The notes: a model not told the origin generated them from the letters alone. Shown: positions 26,005 through 35,892, counted from the stretch's first letter. The stretch: DNA of 64,000 nucleotides from Maridesulfovibrio sp. (GCF_963667685.1 NZ_OY763931.1:186001-250000); one strand, 5' to 3'. Translations and numbers: made by a program.

Positions 26005-28074
26005 TTACTCTGTCTTTTCCTGTTTAGCAGCTTCTGTTTTCTTTGCTTCCAGCTCCGCTTGTCTTTCACCCCAGGCTTTTACGCGTGCCGCGCGGCGGTT
26101 TTTTGCTTTGGCAAGGGTAGTGCTGACCAGATCCGCATCAATGCGGGTCTTACCGTTCTGCTCAGGTCTGAATAGGTAGAGCTTCTGGCTGGCGTGGCCT
26201 TCTGCATCCCAGCAGATGGGAGCGAGGCTGAAGTCCATGTGCTGTGCATCTTTGATGCGGGCATTGACGGTTTCAGCTGTCCAACCTTCAGAAAAAGTTC
26301 CGAGGCGTCCGGCGAATTTTATAAAGTCGTATCCCAGCGCAATCCAGAAATCGGGTGTCCCAAGACCTTCGCGGTCCATAATTTCTTTGAGTCTTCCGGC
26401 TCCGTCACTTGCAGGCCACCATGCACCGGGGGCGACAGTGAGGCGCAGGTTGCGCGCTTCGACATCACGTGCGGAGTTCAGAGCCTGACTCCAAAGCTCG
26501 GGGCCAAGAAATACAAGGGTATCCGCTTCATGATAAAAGAAATGCGGGATAAGCAGCTGTGCCTGATGCCATGTATCCGGGATGAATACCGCACCGAAAT
26601 CGGTTTCTGCCAGAGGAGCATCCTCTCCCAGTCCTTCAGCTTCGTTCTGTGCTTTTTTCTGCGGTGCGCGGACCAGCTTGCCTACAACTTTGCCCCACTG
26701 GGGGAAGTCATGTGGCGGGTAGGATTCCATGCCGGTAATACGTGCTCCGCGTTTTACCGCCATATCGAAGAATTTTTTGGACATCTGGCGGCCGAATTTC
26801 TCCTGCGGATAAAGAACGGCCAAGCGGGTTATACCGAGATCATTAACAGCAAGATCAAGACTGGCGCGAATCTGGTCTTCGGGACTGGAGAAAAATCTCC
26901 ATGCCTGTTTGCCTTCTTCCAGGTTGCCTGGCTTGGCAAGGAAGGAGAAGGTTACTTTATCGGCATAAATTCCGGCTTGTTCCAGTTGTTTGAAAGCATT
27001 TACACTGAGGGGACCGCCTATGGTTGCGTACCATGGAGGCAGGTTCTGAAGTCTTTCCAACCAGTCAGGAGCTTCAGTATTGATAACCTGTACATCAACA
27101 TCAAGGCCGGCCTTGGTCATTTCCCATTGGGCAGCACCTGCTCCGCGTACTATTTTCCAGCCGTATTCCTGAAAGCGGCCGGATATGGGCAGCACAAGGG
27201 CGATACCGACACGCGGAATTCCGTATTTGCTTTCAAGTTTGCTCAGGATTTCAGTGAAATATGTTTTGTCAGCAATCTGACCATTCTGTATGACTCCGGC
27301 CATGGACCGCCATGACATGGGCCAGTACTCAGTGTCTTCGGATTGGCGCACTGCTTTTTCAAAGATAAGCAGATTGTATGGAAATTTAAGAGTCCCGCCA
27401 CTGGGAATAAATTCGTTCATGGCGAAGATTTCTGCTTTGGACTTGTCTTCAAGTCCCTTCATCACCCATTGTTCTAGCTCTTTCTTGTCCGCATTTTCGG
27501 GCGCGATCACATAAAGCCGTTCAAGTGCGGTCAGGGAGGCTGCATCCTGATCCATTCCGGAAAGGTTTTTACCAGCAGCGGAGCGAATCGCCCAAGGCAG
27601 GAAAGGGTCTTCCATAGTCTTTGAGAGATGGTCCCGGAGTTTGGAATAGTTTTTAATGGCGTGCAGGGTTTCAAAATAATAATCCTGCCATACCGGGGAG
27701 CTGATAGCTTTGTCGGAAAGTTTCTTCCACTCTTCCAATCTTGCTTCTGCTTCGTGGTAATGTCCTGATTTATATGAACTTACGGCGAGGCGTTCCGTGG
27801 CCGGCAGGATAACCCTTTCCGGGAGATCGGTGCGGGCCAGCAGTCTGGTATAGTAGAGTTCGCTGGTGACATAGTCCCGCATGCGCCAGGCTTTGTCCGC
27901 TTCGCTGACCAGAGTCGGCGTACTCATCATGTCAGTAGATGCGGTAGGCATCTTGACCGGTTGTTTCTGGAGCGAAACACAGCCGCCCGCGAAAATAAAT
28001 GCAGTCAGCAGAACAAAAGCAAAAATATGGTTCGAAGGGCGGATGCCCTTATCTCTATTCATTGAGTTTTCCAT
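26005..28074 (-). CDS. LppC/LpoA-like lipoprotein with type-1 periplasmic binding fold
   Basis: The 689-residue protein starts with a lipoprotein signal (AFVLLTAFIFAGGC, acylated Cys32). A helical, TPR-like N-terminal half (about 40-290) follows, then a Peripla_BP_6-type domain starting at VGIALVLPISGRFQEYG (about residue 295) and running to about 640. The tail is Lys/Glu-rich. This layout matches the LppC/LpoA family, outer-membrane lipoproteins that activate penicillin-binding proteins, and related amino acid receptor-like proteins. PBP activation is inferred from architecture only. The start could also be Met5. It is transcribed after dnaK but behind its terminator. Confidence 0.75.
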   Translation of the reverse strand: MENSMNRDKGIRPSNHIFAFVLLTAFIFAGGCVSLQKQPVKMPTASTDMMSTPTLVSEADKAWRMRDYVTSELYYTRLLARTDLPERVILPATERLAVSSYKSGHYHEAEARLEEWKKLSDKAISSPVWQDYYFETLHAIKNYSKLRDHLSKTMEDPFLPWAIRSAAGKNLSGMDQDAASLTALERLYVIAPENADKKELEQWVMKGLEDKSKAEIFAMNEFIPSGGTLKFPYNLLIFEKAVRQSEDTEYWPMSWRSMAGVIQNGQIADKTYFTEILSKLESKYGIPRVGIALVLPISGRFQEYGWKIVRGAGAAQWEMTKAGLDVDVQVINTEAPDWLERLQNLPPWYATIGGPLSVNAFKQLEQAGIYADKVTFSFLAKPGNLEEGKQAWRFFSSPEDQIRASLDLAVNDLGITRLAVLYPQEKFGRQMSKKFFDMAVKRGARITGMESYPPHDFPQWGKVVGKLVRAPQKKAQNEAEGLGEDAPLAETDFGAVFIPDTWHQAQLLIPHFFYHEADTLVFLGPELWSQALNSARDVEARNLRLTVAPGAWWPASDGAGRLKEIMDREGLGTPDFWIALGYDFIKFAGRLGTFSEGWTAETVNARIKDAQHMDFSLAPICWDAEGHASQKLYLFRPEQNGKTRIDADLVSTTLAKAKNRRAARVKAWGERQAELEAKKTEAAKQEKTE

Positions 28075-28115
28075 GCAGAGTTTGTGGCCTATGAAAGTAA
28101 ATTCGTCAAGGAAAG

Positions 28116-28158
28116 GTAAAAAAAATCCGGCCTTCCTTTTACTAAGGAAGGCCGGATT
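28116..28158 (-). terminator. Intrinsic terminator of grpE-dnaK
   Basis: Minus-strand perfect 15-bp stem AATCCGGCCTTCCTT / AAGGAAGGCCGGATT followed by TTTTTTTT. Confidence 0.95.
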
Positions 28159-28200
28159 AAATTATACTTTACTTATCAGCTATGCAAGCTTGGACGGGAA

Positions 28201-30120
28201 TTATTTTTTCTCGTCTTTTACTTCGGTGAAGTCTGCATCGACGACATCTTCATCAGCACCAGCTGAGCCGGTGCCTGCAGAGCCTTCAGCTCCGGCTGCA
28301 CCATCAGCACCGGCAGTGTTCTGCTGTGCATAGAGCTGTTCAGCCAGCTTGTGAGAAGCCTGAGCGAGAGCATCGGTAGCCTGCTTGATGGCTTCAGGAT
28401 CATCAGAATCAAGAATTTTCTTGAGATCTTCAGTTTTTGCTTCGATGTCGGCCTTGAGAGCTGCGTCTACATTATCACCTACTTCACGCAGGGACTTTTC
28501 AGTGGTGTAGATCAGGGAGTCAGCCTGGTTGCGTGCTTCAATGAGAGCCTGTTTTTTCTTATCGTCTTCAGCGTGGGACTCAGCATCCTTGACCATCTTC
28601 TCGATGTCTTCTTCGGAAAGACCGGAGGAAGCGGTGATCTGGATGGACTGTTCTTTACCGGTTCCCATATCCTTAGCAGATACGTTAACAATACCGTTGG
28701 CGTCGATGTCGAAGGTAACTTCGATCTGAGGTACGCCGCGGGGTGCTGCGGGCAGGCCGGTCAGTTCGAAACGACCGAGAGTCATGTTGTCAGCTGCCAT
28801 TGGGCGCTCACCCTGCAGAACGTGGATAGACACGGAGGGCTGATTGTCAGCCGCTGTGGTGAAAACCTGGCTCTTACGGGTAGGGATGGTGGTGTTCCTT
28901 TCGATAAGATTGGTAAATACACCGCCCATGGTTTCGATACCCAGAGACAGGGGGGTAACGTCGAGCAGGAGAACGTCTTTAACGTCACCGGCGAGAATAC
29001 CACCCTGAATGGATGCACCCATAGCAACAACTTCGTCCGGGTTTACAGAACGGTTGGGCTCTTTGCCGAAGAATTCTTTTACCTTCTGCTGAACCAGAGG
29101 CATACGGGTCATACCGCCGACGAGGATAACTTCGTCAATGTCGGCTGCGGTCAGACCTGCGTCTTTCAGTGCTTTCTGGCAGGGAGCCTTGGTGCGCTCA
29201 ACAAGATCTTCAACCAGTTTTTCCAGCTTGGCGCGGGAAATTTTGACCATGAGGTGCTTGGGACCATTCTGGTCAGCAGTGATGAAGGGCAGGTTTACTT
29301 CAGTTTCCATGGAAGTGGAAAGCTCTTTCTTAGCTTTTTCACCTGCTTCTTTCAGGCGCTGCAGCGCCATGCGGTCAGCGGAAAGGTCGATGCCGTTTTC
29401 ACGCTTGAATTCTTCAACAAGGTACTGGATTACAGCGTGGTCAAAATCTTCACCGCCGAGGAAGGTGTCACCGTTGGTGGCACGTACTTCAACAACGTTG
29501 TCACCTACTTCGAGGATGGAGATATCGAAAGTACCTCCGCCGAGGTCGAATACAGCGATTTTTTCGTTGGCTTTTTTGTCAAAGCCGTATGCCAGAGATG
29601 CTGCAGTAGGCTCGTTGATGATACGTTTTACTTCAAGGCCTGCGATGCGGCCTGCATCTTTGGTGGCCTGACGCTGGGAGTCGTTGAAGTATGCAGGTAC
29701 TGTGATAACTGCTTCGGAGACAGGCTCGCCAAGGTAAGTTTCAGCGTCTTTCTTGAGTTGCTGCAGAATGATAGCGGAAATTTCAGACGGGCTGTATTTT
29801 TTGCCGTCGATTTCAACCCAAGCATCTCCACCTTTACCGTCAACGATGGGGTATGGGCAGTGGTCAGCCCATTTTTTAACCTCAGGAGAACTAACCTGAC
29901 GGCCCATGAGACGTTTGATAGCGAATACAGTTTTTTCAGGGTTGGTAACAGCCTGACGTTTAGCAATTTCACCTACAAGGCGTTCTTTGTCAGTGAAACC
30001 TACGATAGAGGGAGTGGTGCGGCCGCCTTCTGCGTTACTAACACATTTGGGGTCTTTACCTTCCATAACGTAAACGCATGAGTTGGTAGTACCGAGGTCG
30101 ATTCCGATAATTTTAGACAT
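28201..30120 (-). CDS. dnaK: Chaperone DnaK (Hsp70)
   Basis: The 639-residue Hsp70 has the N-terminal phosphate loop [13 protein letters not shown], the connect motif [16 protein letters not shown] and the adenosine motif [13 protein letters not shown]. The substrate-binding domain follows, then a lid and an Ala/Gly-rich tail ending [11 protein letters not shown]. It folds proteins with DnaJ and GrpE. It follows grpE by 87 bases; the classical dnaJ is not next door, but a CbpA-type J protein lies at 39138. Confidence 0.98.
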   Translation of the reverse strand: MSKIIGIDLGTTNSCVYVMEGKDPKCVSNAEGGRTTPSIVGFTDKERLVGEIAKRQAVTNPEKTVFAIKRLMGRQVSSPEVKKWADHCPYPIVDGKGGDAWVEIDGKKYSPSEISAIILQQLKKDAETYLGEPVSEAVITVPAYFNDSQRQATKDAGRIAGLEVKRIINEPTAASLAYGFDKKANEKIAVFDLGGGTFDISILEVGDNVVEVRATNGDTFLGGEDFDHAVIQYLVEEFKRENGIDLSADRMALQRLKEAGEKAKKELSTSMETEVNLPFITADQNGPKHLMVKISRAKLEKLVEDLVERTKAPCQKALKDAGLTAADIDEVILVGGMTRMPLVQQKVKEFFGKEPNRSVNPDEVVAMGASIQGGILAGDVKDVLLLDVTPLSLGIETMGGVFTNLIERNTTIPTRKSQVFTTAADNQPSVSIHVLQGERPMAADNMTLGRFELTGLPAAPRGVPQIEVTFDIDANGIVNVSAKDMGTGKEQSIQITASSGLSEEDIEKMVKDAESHAEDDKKKQALIEARNQADSLIYTTEKSLREVGDNVDAALKADIEAKTEDLKKILDSDDPEAIKQATDALAQASHKLAEQLYAQQNTAGADGAAGAEGSAGTGSAGADEDVVDADFTEVKDEKK

Positions 30121-30207
30121 ATATAAATTCCTCCAGATGTATGTTCAAATTTACTGCATTAAAATTTAATGCCTGATTCCAGGTTGTAAAGAGTCAGGCT
30201 CTAAAAA

Positions 30208-30786
30208 TTAGGATAATTTATTAACCATTACTTTAGCGGGGCGAATTACACGTTCTTTAAGAACATAACCGCGCTGCATGATTTGGGCGATGGAGTTGTC
30301 GGGAAGCTCCGCAACCTGAGCCATGCCCATGGCTTCGTGAAAATTAGGGTCGAACTCTTCGCCGACTTTACCGACGGCTTTGAGGCCATGTTTTGCGAGG
30401 GTGTCCAGAAACATTTTTCTAGTCATGTCCACGCCGATTACAAAATCCTTGCAGGCGTCAAGGTTTTTGGCGTGATCCAATGCGAGGTCGAGGTTGTCCA
30501 GCACTGGGAGCAGATCGGAAAGGATGGAGTCTGCCGCGAACTTTTTCAATTCTTCAGTCTCGCGGACAAGCCTCTTTTTAATGTTTTCCGTTTCAGCCAG
30601 CGCGCGGAGCCGTTCTTCCCGTGCTTCTCCCATAACATCGCATGCAGGGCATACGTGTTCCCGGCAGAGGGCTTTGAGTTCGTCTTCGCTTAAAGTCACT
30701 TCATTCTCAGCTTCCGCAGTTTCGTCTGTTTCAGTCGCTGCGGCTTCCTGTTCAGTCATCTCTTTATTATTTTCTTTTCCAGACAT
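30208..30786 (-). CDS. grpE: Nucleotide exchange factor GrpE
   Basis: The 192-residue DnaK partner has a long acidic, coiled N-terminus and the C-terminal beta domain with the signature region FDPNFHEAMGMAQ and IAQIMQRGYVLKERVIRPAKVMV. A CxxC pair (EHVCPACDVMG, about residues 41-51) inside the N-terminal helix is unusual for GrpE and could be redox-sensitive. It heads the grpE-dnaK pair; hrcA is not adjacent and I see no CIRCE element. Confidence 0.95.
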   Translation of the reverse strand: MSGKENNKEMTEQEAAATETDETAEAENEVTLSEDELKALCREHVCPACDVMGEAREERLRALAETENIKKRLVRETEELKKFAADSILSDLLPVLDNLDLALDHAKNLDACKDFVIGVDMTRKMFLDTLAKHGLKAVGKVGEEFDPNFHEAMGMAQVAELPDNSIAQIMQRGYVLKERVIRPAKVMVNKLS

Positions 30787-30855
30787 GGACTCTCCGGTGT
30801 CATGAATTAGCGGCCTGATAACCTTGAAAAAGGACTGTCAGACCGCACAATTAGA

Positions 30856-30883
30856 CAAATAAGCATCCCACATATCTTGTCAA
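30856..30883 (-). promoter_or_regulatory. Candidate promoter of grpE-dnaK
   Basis: On the minus strand TTGACA, 16 bases, TATTTG, starting about 97 bases before grpE. The arrangement closely matches the candidate cbpA promoter (TTGACT, 16 bases, TATTTT at 40184-40211). Confidence 0.45.
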
Positions 30884-30929
30884 CACATGAAACGGGATCA
30901 AAAGGTCTTTTTTTAGAGGTTCATGTTTT

Positions 30930-32141
30930 TTAATCCATTTTGAACCGTCCGTCCTCGTAAATAGTCACTTTTTTCCCATCGGCAAGGTGCGCAGTGACAA
31001 TTTTTTTTTCTGTATTGACCAGATCCCAATGAATGGATGAGGTGTTGAATCCAAGAGAGTCCATCAGCGCCTTGTCCAGAATTTCCGGCGGTCCGGTAAA
31101 AGTATCGCTTAGGGATTGTCCCAGAGCTATATGACAACTACCATGCTCCCCACCGAAGTTTTCATCCAGAATGGTCTGGGCCATAAAATGGTCAACCCTC
31201 GAAATAGATGCGTCTGTCAGCGCAAATTCACCGATTCTTCGTGCTCCGCCGTCCGCCCTAAGCTGGTCTAGAAGCAGCTTTTCGCCACCCATGGCTTTTA
31301 CCCGCATGGCGATACCGTCCATGAATTCTATTTGCACGCCGTAGGTGGCTTTATCCATATATAATGATGGCAGGTCTGCGAAGTAGACTCCGTTTACTGT
31401 GCGGCAGTCCGGGGATATGTATATTTCATATCCCGGAATGTTTTCTCCTGCCGCCCCCCGCCAGCGTCTGTTTTCACCGGGAGAGAAAAACAGATCGCAA
31501 AGTTCTGATTGCATGCGGATGGTCTTGATATCCATTGAAGTCAGCCAGTCGGCAATTTCATTGGAACGTTTTGAAATTTTTTGCCATTCGCGGGCCGGGT
31601 CCGGCATGTTGAGGTAGCAGGCCCTCATCAGGCGCGTGGTGTAATCTTCCAGCTTGAGACCGGATTTAGCAGCAAGGGCGTAAGTAGGGTAAACGCATTC
31701 GGTCCATACCAGTTTGCCGAACAGCTTCCGTTTCTCGATTGCTTGTCTGTAAGGGCGTGCCCCATTGCGATTTTCCATGATAGCGCGCGGATCAATCTCA
31801 GTCATCGCTTCTATCTCTTCCGGGGCATGGATACGGATTACTCCTGCCGCCTGTGCGTATAATTCTTCTTTCCCCGGAGGATGAAAGGTGAGCTGGCCGT
31901 AGCTGGAGTTGATGTACAGTTCCGCTTTCATAGCCGGAGTCAGTCCGATTTCCATGACCGGATGCAGGTGTTTTTCGATAAGCAGGGCAAACAGATTTTC
32001 CGCGAGCGGCGTCGCAAGGTAATCATATTTAATGATGACGATGTCTCTATTTTTAAGTCCGTTCTCTTTTTGACTGTTTAAGCCCCACAGCAGGACTTTC
32101 GCATATTGGCGCAGGTCTTCGTAAGAAATTATGTTTTTCAT
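30930..32141 (-). CDS. M29-family metalloaminopeptidase
   Basis: The 403-residue protein shows the M29 (AmpS/PepS/aminopeptidase T) motifs in order: AGENIPGYEIYISP (first metal Glu), GEFALT (second Glu), ILDENFGGEHGSCHIALGQS (Glu and His ligands) and SIHWDLV (His/Asp). The family uses two metal ions to remove N-terminal residues from peptides in the cytoplasm. It is a single gene, divergent from feoAB, with no clear operon partner. Confidence 0.9.
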   Translation of the reverse strand: MKNIISYEDLRQYAKVLLWGLNSQKENGLKNRDIVIIKYDYLATPLAENLFALLIEKHLHPVMEIGLTPAMKAELYINSSYGQLTFHPPGKEELYAQAAGVIRIHAPEEIEAMTEIDPRAIMENRNGARPYRQAIEKRKLFGKLVWTECVYPTYALAAKSGLKLEDYTTRLMRACYLNMPDPAREWQKISKRSNEIADWLTSMDIKTIRMQSELCDLFFSPGENRRWRGAAGENIPGYEIYISPDCRTVNGVYFADLPSLYMDKATYGVQIEFMDGIAMRVKAMGGEKLLLDQLRADGGARRIGEFALTDASISRVDHFMAQTILDENFGGEHGSCHIALGQSLSDTFTGPPEILDKALMDSLGFNTSSIHWDLVNTEKKIVTAHLADGKKVTIYEDGRFKMD

Positions 32142-32378
32142 ATATAATGATATGGTTTAGAATTGTGGATGGTTTATTTACTTTAATATTTACCTGTTCT
32201 CTAATCTACTGGAAAAATGATTAAGCCTTCTTGACTGGGAAGTAGGTATACTTAAATAGTTGGAGATTTACCATGCCACAAATTACAGAGTAAATAATTA
32301 CTTATGAGATTGACTTTCAATCATGAGCATGGCTAAGTAACGGACTCTATTCACGGCTGAAGAAGACTTGCTGTTGTT

Positions 32379-32397
32379 GAAAATGCTATTCATAATC
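32379..32397. promoter_or_regulatory. Fur-box-like operator upstream of feoAB
   Basis: GAAAATGCTATTCATAATC matches the E. coli Fur consensus GATAATGATAATCATTATC at 15 of 19 positions and lies 33 bases before feoA. A TATAAT at 32410-32415 follows, though it is close to the start codon. Iron repression of feoAB by Fur is the natural reading. Confidence 0.65.
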
Positions 32398-32429
32398 AAG
32401 ACGTTTAGATATAATGTGTAAGGGGAGTT

Positions 32430-32663
32430 ATGTCTGTATCACTTAGAACTATGAAAAAAGATCAGAAGGGTATTGTTGTCGCGGTTAACGCCAGCGGTGA
32501 ACTTGGCCGGCGGATCCGTGATATGGGTCTTGTGCCCGGTACTGAATTCATGGTTGTAGGCCGCGCGCCTCTCGAAGATCCTGTAGCCCTTCGCATGAAG
32601 GGATTTACTTTGACCCTGCGTAATAACGAAGCTGATTACATCGTAGTTAAGCCGGAGGATTAG
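32430..32663 (+). CDS. feoA: Ferrous iron transport protein FeoA
   Basis: A 77-residue SH3-like protein with the FeoA pattern GELGRRIRDMGLVPGTEFMVVGRAPLEDPVALRM (family-typical Gly-Arg-Arg-x-x-x-x-Gly and P-G turns). It acts on FeoB in the cytoplasm. AAGGGGAG precedes ATG 32430 and feoB follows after 3 bases. Confidence 0.95.
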   Translation: MSVSLRTMKKDQKGIVVAVNASGELGRRIRDMGLVPGTEFMVVGRAPLEDPVALRMKGFTLTLRNNEADYIVVKPED

Positions 32664-32666
32664 GCT

Positions 32667-34847
32667 ATGGGTAAGGAATATTTTGTAGCGGTTTCCGGGC
32701 AGCCCAACTGTGGCAAAAGTACAATGTTCAATGCTCTTACCGGGGCCACCGCACGTGTGGGGAATTACCCGGGGATCACTGTAGATCGTACCGAAGGGCG
32801 TTACTGTACTCCTGATTTCTGTGCCAATCTTGTGGATTTGCCAGGGACTTATTCCCTCACTTCTTACTCTATGGAAGAAGTTGTCGCACGTGATGTGATT
32901 GTTGATGAAAAACCCGATGTGGTTATCAATATGCTTGATGCCACATCTCTTGAGCGTTCACTTTATCTTGCCGTGCAGTTCATGGAGATCGGTGTTCCTG
33001 TTGTTCTCGGGCTGAACATGATGGACGAGGTCCGCAAGAAGGGGATTCGAATTGATTCCAGGAAGCTTTCCGAGCTGATGGGCGTTCCGGTTGTGGAATG
33101 TGTTGCCCGTCGGGGGCTTGGAAAGAAAGAACTGATGGAATCCGTGCAATCGGTTGTGGAAGCGACTGACGGTAAGTGGAATCCGGTAAATATTTCATAC
33201 GGGCATGACCTTGATCCTGTTATCGAAGAGATGACAGAGTTGATCGTGGAAAATAATTTCATGACTGACCGTTATGACCCGCATTGGCTGGCGGTCAAGT
33301 ATCTTGAAGAAGATGAAATCGTTATAAAAAACGGTCGGGATGCAGGGTCCCTTTCAGAGCAGCTTGAGGAAAAGGTCAAGATAGTTTCCGAACATATTCA
33401 GAAAACCCTGAATACTTATCCTGAAGCGGTGCTGGCAGATTATCGCTATGGCTTCATTAACTCTATTTTGAAGCAGGGTGTAATAAGCCGGGAAGATAAC
33501 CTGCGTTTTGATTTCTCAGATAAGGTTGACCTTGTTCTGACTCATAAATTTCTTGGCCCGGTACTTATGTTGTTGATCATGTACAGCATGTTCTACATCA
33601 CCTTCAATGTCGGCGCGGTGCCGCAGGGATGGGTGGAAGACGGCTTTGCATGGCTTTCAAACACCATCGGCTCTTTGCTGCCGGACGGCTTGCTTAAATC
33701 CATGATCACTTCCGGGGTGATTGACGGCGTTGGCGCTGTTATGGGCTTTACCCCGCTCATCCTGATTATGTTCGCAATGTTGGTCTTTCTGGAAGACCTC
33801 GGCTACATGGCCCGTGTTTCTTATATGGTTGACCGCGTTTTCCGGTCGTTCGGGTTGCATGGTATGTCGATAATGCCGTTTATCATGTCCGGCGGACTTC
33901 CCGGAGGATGTGCTGTTCCCGGCGTCATGACCTGCCGTACGCTACGCAGTCCCAAGGAGCGAATAGCTACCATCTTGACCGCTCCATTCATGATTTGCGG
34001 AGCTAAAACAACTGCCTATCTGATGCTGGTCCGTGCATTTTACCCGGATAACTCAACCACGGTTATGTTCGGTCTTGTGCTGATTTCATGGCTGCTGGCT
34101 CTATGTTTCGGGCGTTTGTTGCGCTGGACCGCGCTTAAAGGCGAGTCAACTCCCTTTGTTATGGAGTTGCCGCCGTACCGCATTCCAACCCTGCATGGTG
34201 TTGTTATCCATACCTGGGATCGCGTCTGGGAATACGTAAAGAAGGCCGGTACCGTAATTCTTGCGATTTCAATACTCATGTGGGCCTTGATGACTTTTCC
34301 GCGTCTTCCGGCTGATCAGGTTGCAGCTTTTGAAGCACAAAGAGTTCAGGTTGAAGAGCAGAGATCGGCATTCTCAGGGACAGCAGATGAACAAGAAGCA
34401 AAAGTGGCCCAAGCATTGGCTCAGATCAGCTATAATGAGGGTGAAGCCGCCCTCAAGCATTCTTATGCCGGGCGTCTTAGTGAAGCCATTTCTCCGGTAA
34501 CTGACGTGGCCGGGTTCCCGTGGCAGGCAAATATCGCTTTTATCGGTGCGTTTGCTGCCAAAGAAGTCTTCGTGTCCACTATGTCAACAGCTTATTCGCT
34601 CGGAGATGAGGACCCAGATGATGCTCTCTCGCTTAGTGAAAAGATAGCAGCGGACAAGGCATGGACAACACCGGTCGTCTGGTCCGTCTTCATCTTCCTG
34701 ATGGTTTATGTGCCGTGTATGGTTACTGTTGCGGTTATTGCCCGCGAGACCAACTGGAAGTGGGCTACTTTCTCGGTATTCGGGTCTCTTGCTTTCGGCT
34801 ACACACTTTCTGTGATTATTTATCAGGTTGGGAGTCTGCTGACATAA
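32667..34847 (+). CDS. feoB: Ferrous iron transporter FeoB
   Basis: The 726-residue transporter has an N-terminal G domain with G1 GQPNCGKSTMFNAL, G2 Thr in GITVDRTEG, G3 DLPGTYSL and G4 GLNMMDE. A GDI-like helical domain follows, then a C-terminal membrane domain with two Gate motifs, including the conserved Cys region GGCAVPGVMTCRTL. It imports Fe2+ across the inner membrane. The insertion near residues 555-600 is charged and periplasmic or cytoplasmic. It follows feoA directly and ends before a bidirectional terminator. Confidence 0.97.
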   Translation: MGKEYFVAVSGQPNCGKSTMFNALTGATARVGNYPGITVDRTEGRYCTPDFCANLVDLPGTYSLTSYSMEEVVARDVIVDEKPDVVINMLDATSLERSLYLAVQFMEIGVPVVLGLNMMDEVRKKGIRIDSRKLSELMGVPVVECVARRGLGKKELMESVQSVVEATDGKWNPVNISYGHDLDPVIEEMTELIVENNFMTDRYDPHWLAVKYLEEDEIVIKNGRDAGSLSEQLEEKVKIVSEHIQKTLNTYPEAVLADYRYGFINSILKQGVISREDNLRFDFSDKVDLVLTHKFLGPVLMLLIMYSMFYITFNVGAVPQGWVEDGFAWLSNTIGSLLPDGLLKSMITSGVIDGVGAVMGFTPLILIMFAMLVFLEDLGYMARVSYMVDRVFRSFGLHGMSIMPFIMSGGLPGGCAVPGVMTCRTLRSPKERIATILTAPFMICGAKTTAYLMLVRAFYPDNSTTVMFGLVLISWLLALCFGRLLRWTALKGESTPFVMELPPYRIPTLHGVVIHTWDRVWEYVKKAGTVILAISILMWALMTFPRLPADQVAAFEAQRVQVEEQRSAFSGTADEQEAKVAQALAQISYNEGEAALKHSYAGRLSEAISPVTDVAGFPWQANIAFIGAFAAKEVFVSTMSTAYSLGDEDPDDALSLSEKIAADKAWTTPVVWSVFIFLMVYVPCMVTVAVIARETNWKWATFSVFGSLAFGYTLSVIIYQVGSLLT

Positions 34848-34934
34848 CAAACGCCCGTGGGAGACTACTGGATATAAGTTCCGTCTTGAACTTTTTTCCG
34901 GGGTTTAGCCCATTTTTTTATAAATCAAGTCAAT

Positions 34935-34975
34935 AAAATAAGCCCCAAAATCAGCGAGATATTGGGGCTTATTTT
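34935..34975 (+). terminator. Terminator after feoAB
   Basis: 14-bp stem AAAATAAGCCCCAA / TTGGGGCTTATTTT with a 13-base loop; A/T arms on both sides allow use in both directions. Confidence 0.85.
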
Positions 34976-34994
34976 ATGTTTATGCATAAATGGC

Positions 34995-35033
34995 AAAGGC
35001 GGAATGTTTGGGTGGTACAAACATTCCGCCTTT
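34995..35033 (-). terminator. Terminator of the small winged-helix gene
   Basis: 16-bp stem AAAGGCGGAATGTTTG / CAAACATTCCGCCTTT with a 7-base loop; 38 bases beyond the stop of the minus-strand gene at 35072. Confidence 0.85.
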
Positions 35034-35071
35034 TACTAGGGTGATGGTGATGATGAGATGATTGAAATTAT

Positions 35072-35242
35072 TTAAAGAGGCTCGTAGTAGCAACGTTTGG
35101 GGCTGTGGACTTTACCCGCTTCTTTAAGAGCTTTGATCGCTTTGGAAACCTCTTTGGATTCTTCACCGATTGCTTTTGCCACGTCACCGGGACGAACCGG
35201 TTTACCTGCTTCTTTCATTGCTTCGAGGACTTTATTTTGCAT
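35072..35242 (-). CDS. 56-residue winged-helix DNA-binding protein
   Basis: The short product MQNKVLEAMKEAGKPVRPGD... reads as a compact helix-turn-helix. Helix 1 is residues 1-11, helix 2 is at GDVAKAIGE, recognition helix SKEVSKAIKALKEAG, and the wing KVHSPKRCYYEPL. It resembles stand-alone MarR/DsrD-like winged helices common in sulfate reducers. A strong AAGGAG and a promoter with TTGACA (35299-35304, 17 bases, TAGTAA) lie upstream, and its own terminator follows. It is monocistronic and its target is unknown. Confidence 0.8.
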   Translation of the reverse strand: MQNKVLEAMKEAGKPVRPGDVAKAIGEESKEVSKAIKALKEAGKVHSPKRCYYEPL

Positions 35243-35275
35243 TTAAATCTCCTTATTTGTTGCTGTTGATAACTA

Positions 35276-35304
35276 TTACTAGTTTATTGTTCTTGTGTTG
35301 TCAA
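35276..35304 (-). promoter_or_regulatory. Promoter of the small winged-helix gene
   Basis: Minus strand: consensus TTGACA, 17-base spacer, TAGTAA, ending 34 bases before the start codon. Confidence 0.5.
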
Positions 35305-35403
35305 TGCATAAATTTATTCTCCTGAACCCCAGAGTGGTTATGTTTGGAATAACGGTTGCATGGCCGTTTGAGAAGGCAATTTTTTCCCAGTTAAGGAGAT
35401 TCT

Positions 35404-35892
35404 ATGTATATACAGGGGTCAGCTTATTCTCAGACTGTTGCTTATAAAAATAATGCAAACTCATCGTGTAAACAGAATGTTGAGTCGACTAATACTGCTG
35501 GAGATAAGGTATCCATTTCCGAAGAAGCAAAGAGAATGGCCCAAAAGATGGGCGCCAGTGAGCAGACAGATTTACCCTTGGAAGAATATCGTCTTCCTGA
35601 ATGGTACTCTGAATATCATCCACCATGCACGAAACTAGATCCTAAAATTGGACAGAAAACGGATATGGAAAAGGAAATGTTCATACAACGCCATGATAGG
35701 GAGCTTTCTGAATATAATGCTATGCTACAGAGTGCTTATCGTGAAATTTGCGATAAGTATAATATTTCAAAATTTTCAGATTATGCGCAATACTCTGATA
35801 CTAAGATAGAAAATGAATTTCGTCAGATCCTATCGCAAAATGCAGGGGTTGAGAACTTAATGGAAGAACTCAATGTCAGCAAAAAGTTGTGA
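35404..35892 (+). CDS. Hypothetical protein with a DKVSISEEAK motif
   Basis: The 162-residue protein has no signal peptide or membrane segment. Residues 32-50 read AGDKVSISEEAKRMAQKMG, a short motif found in several Desulfovibrio proteins and in flagellar regulators of the FlgM type. The rest is polar and helical (YSEYHPP..., HDRELSEYNAMLQSAYREI). AAGGAG lies 7 bases before ATG 35404. It is AT-richer than the flanking genes and convergent with clpB. I do not recognise a function. Confidence 0.65.
   Translation: MYIQGSAYSQTVAYKNNANSSCKQNVESTNTAGDKVSISEEAKRMAQKMGASEQTDLPLEEYRLPEWYSEYHPPCTKLDPKIGQKTDMEKEMFIQRHDRELSEYNAMLQSAYREICDKYNISKFSDYAQYSDTKIENEFRQILSQNAGVENLMEELNVSKKL

Noticed and set aside
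26194-27315. 373-codon open frame on the plus strand
   Set aside because: Antisense to the LppC-like lipoprotein; no ribosome binding site or domain.
28351-30081. 576-codon open frame on the plus strand
   Set aside because: It lies wholly antisense to dnaK, whose motifs are intact; the long frame is a by-product of dnaK codon use and matches no family.
30787-30929. CIRCE operator before grpE
   Set aside because: The TTAGCACTC-N9-GAGTGCTAA inverted repeat was looked for and is not present.
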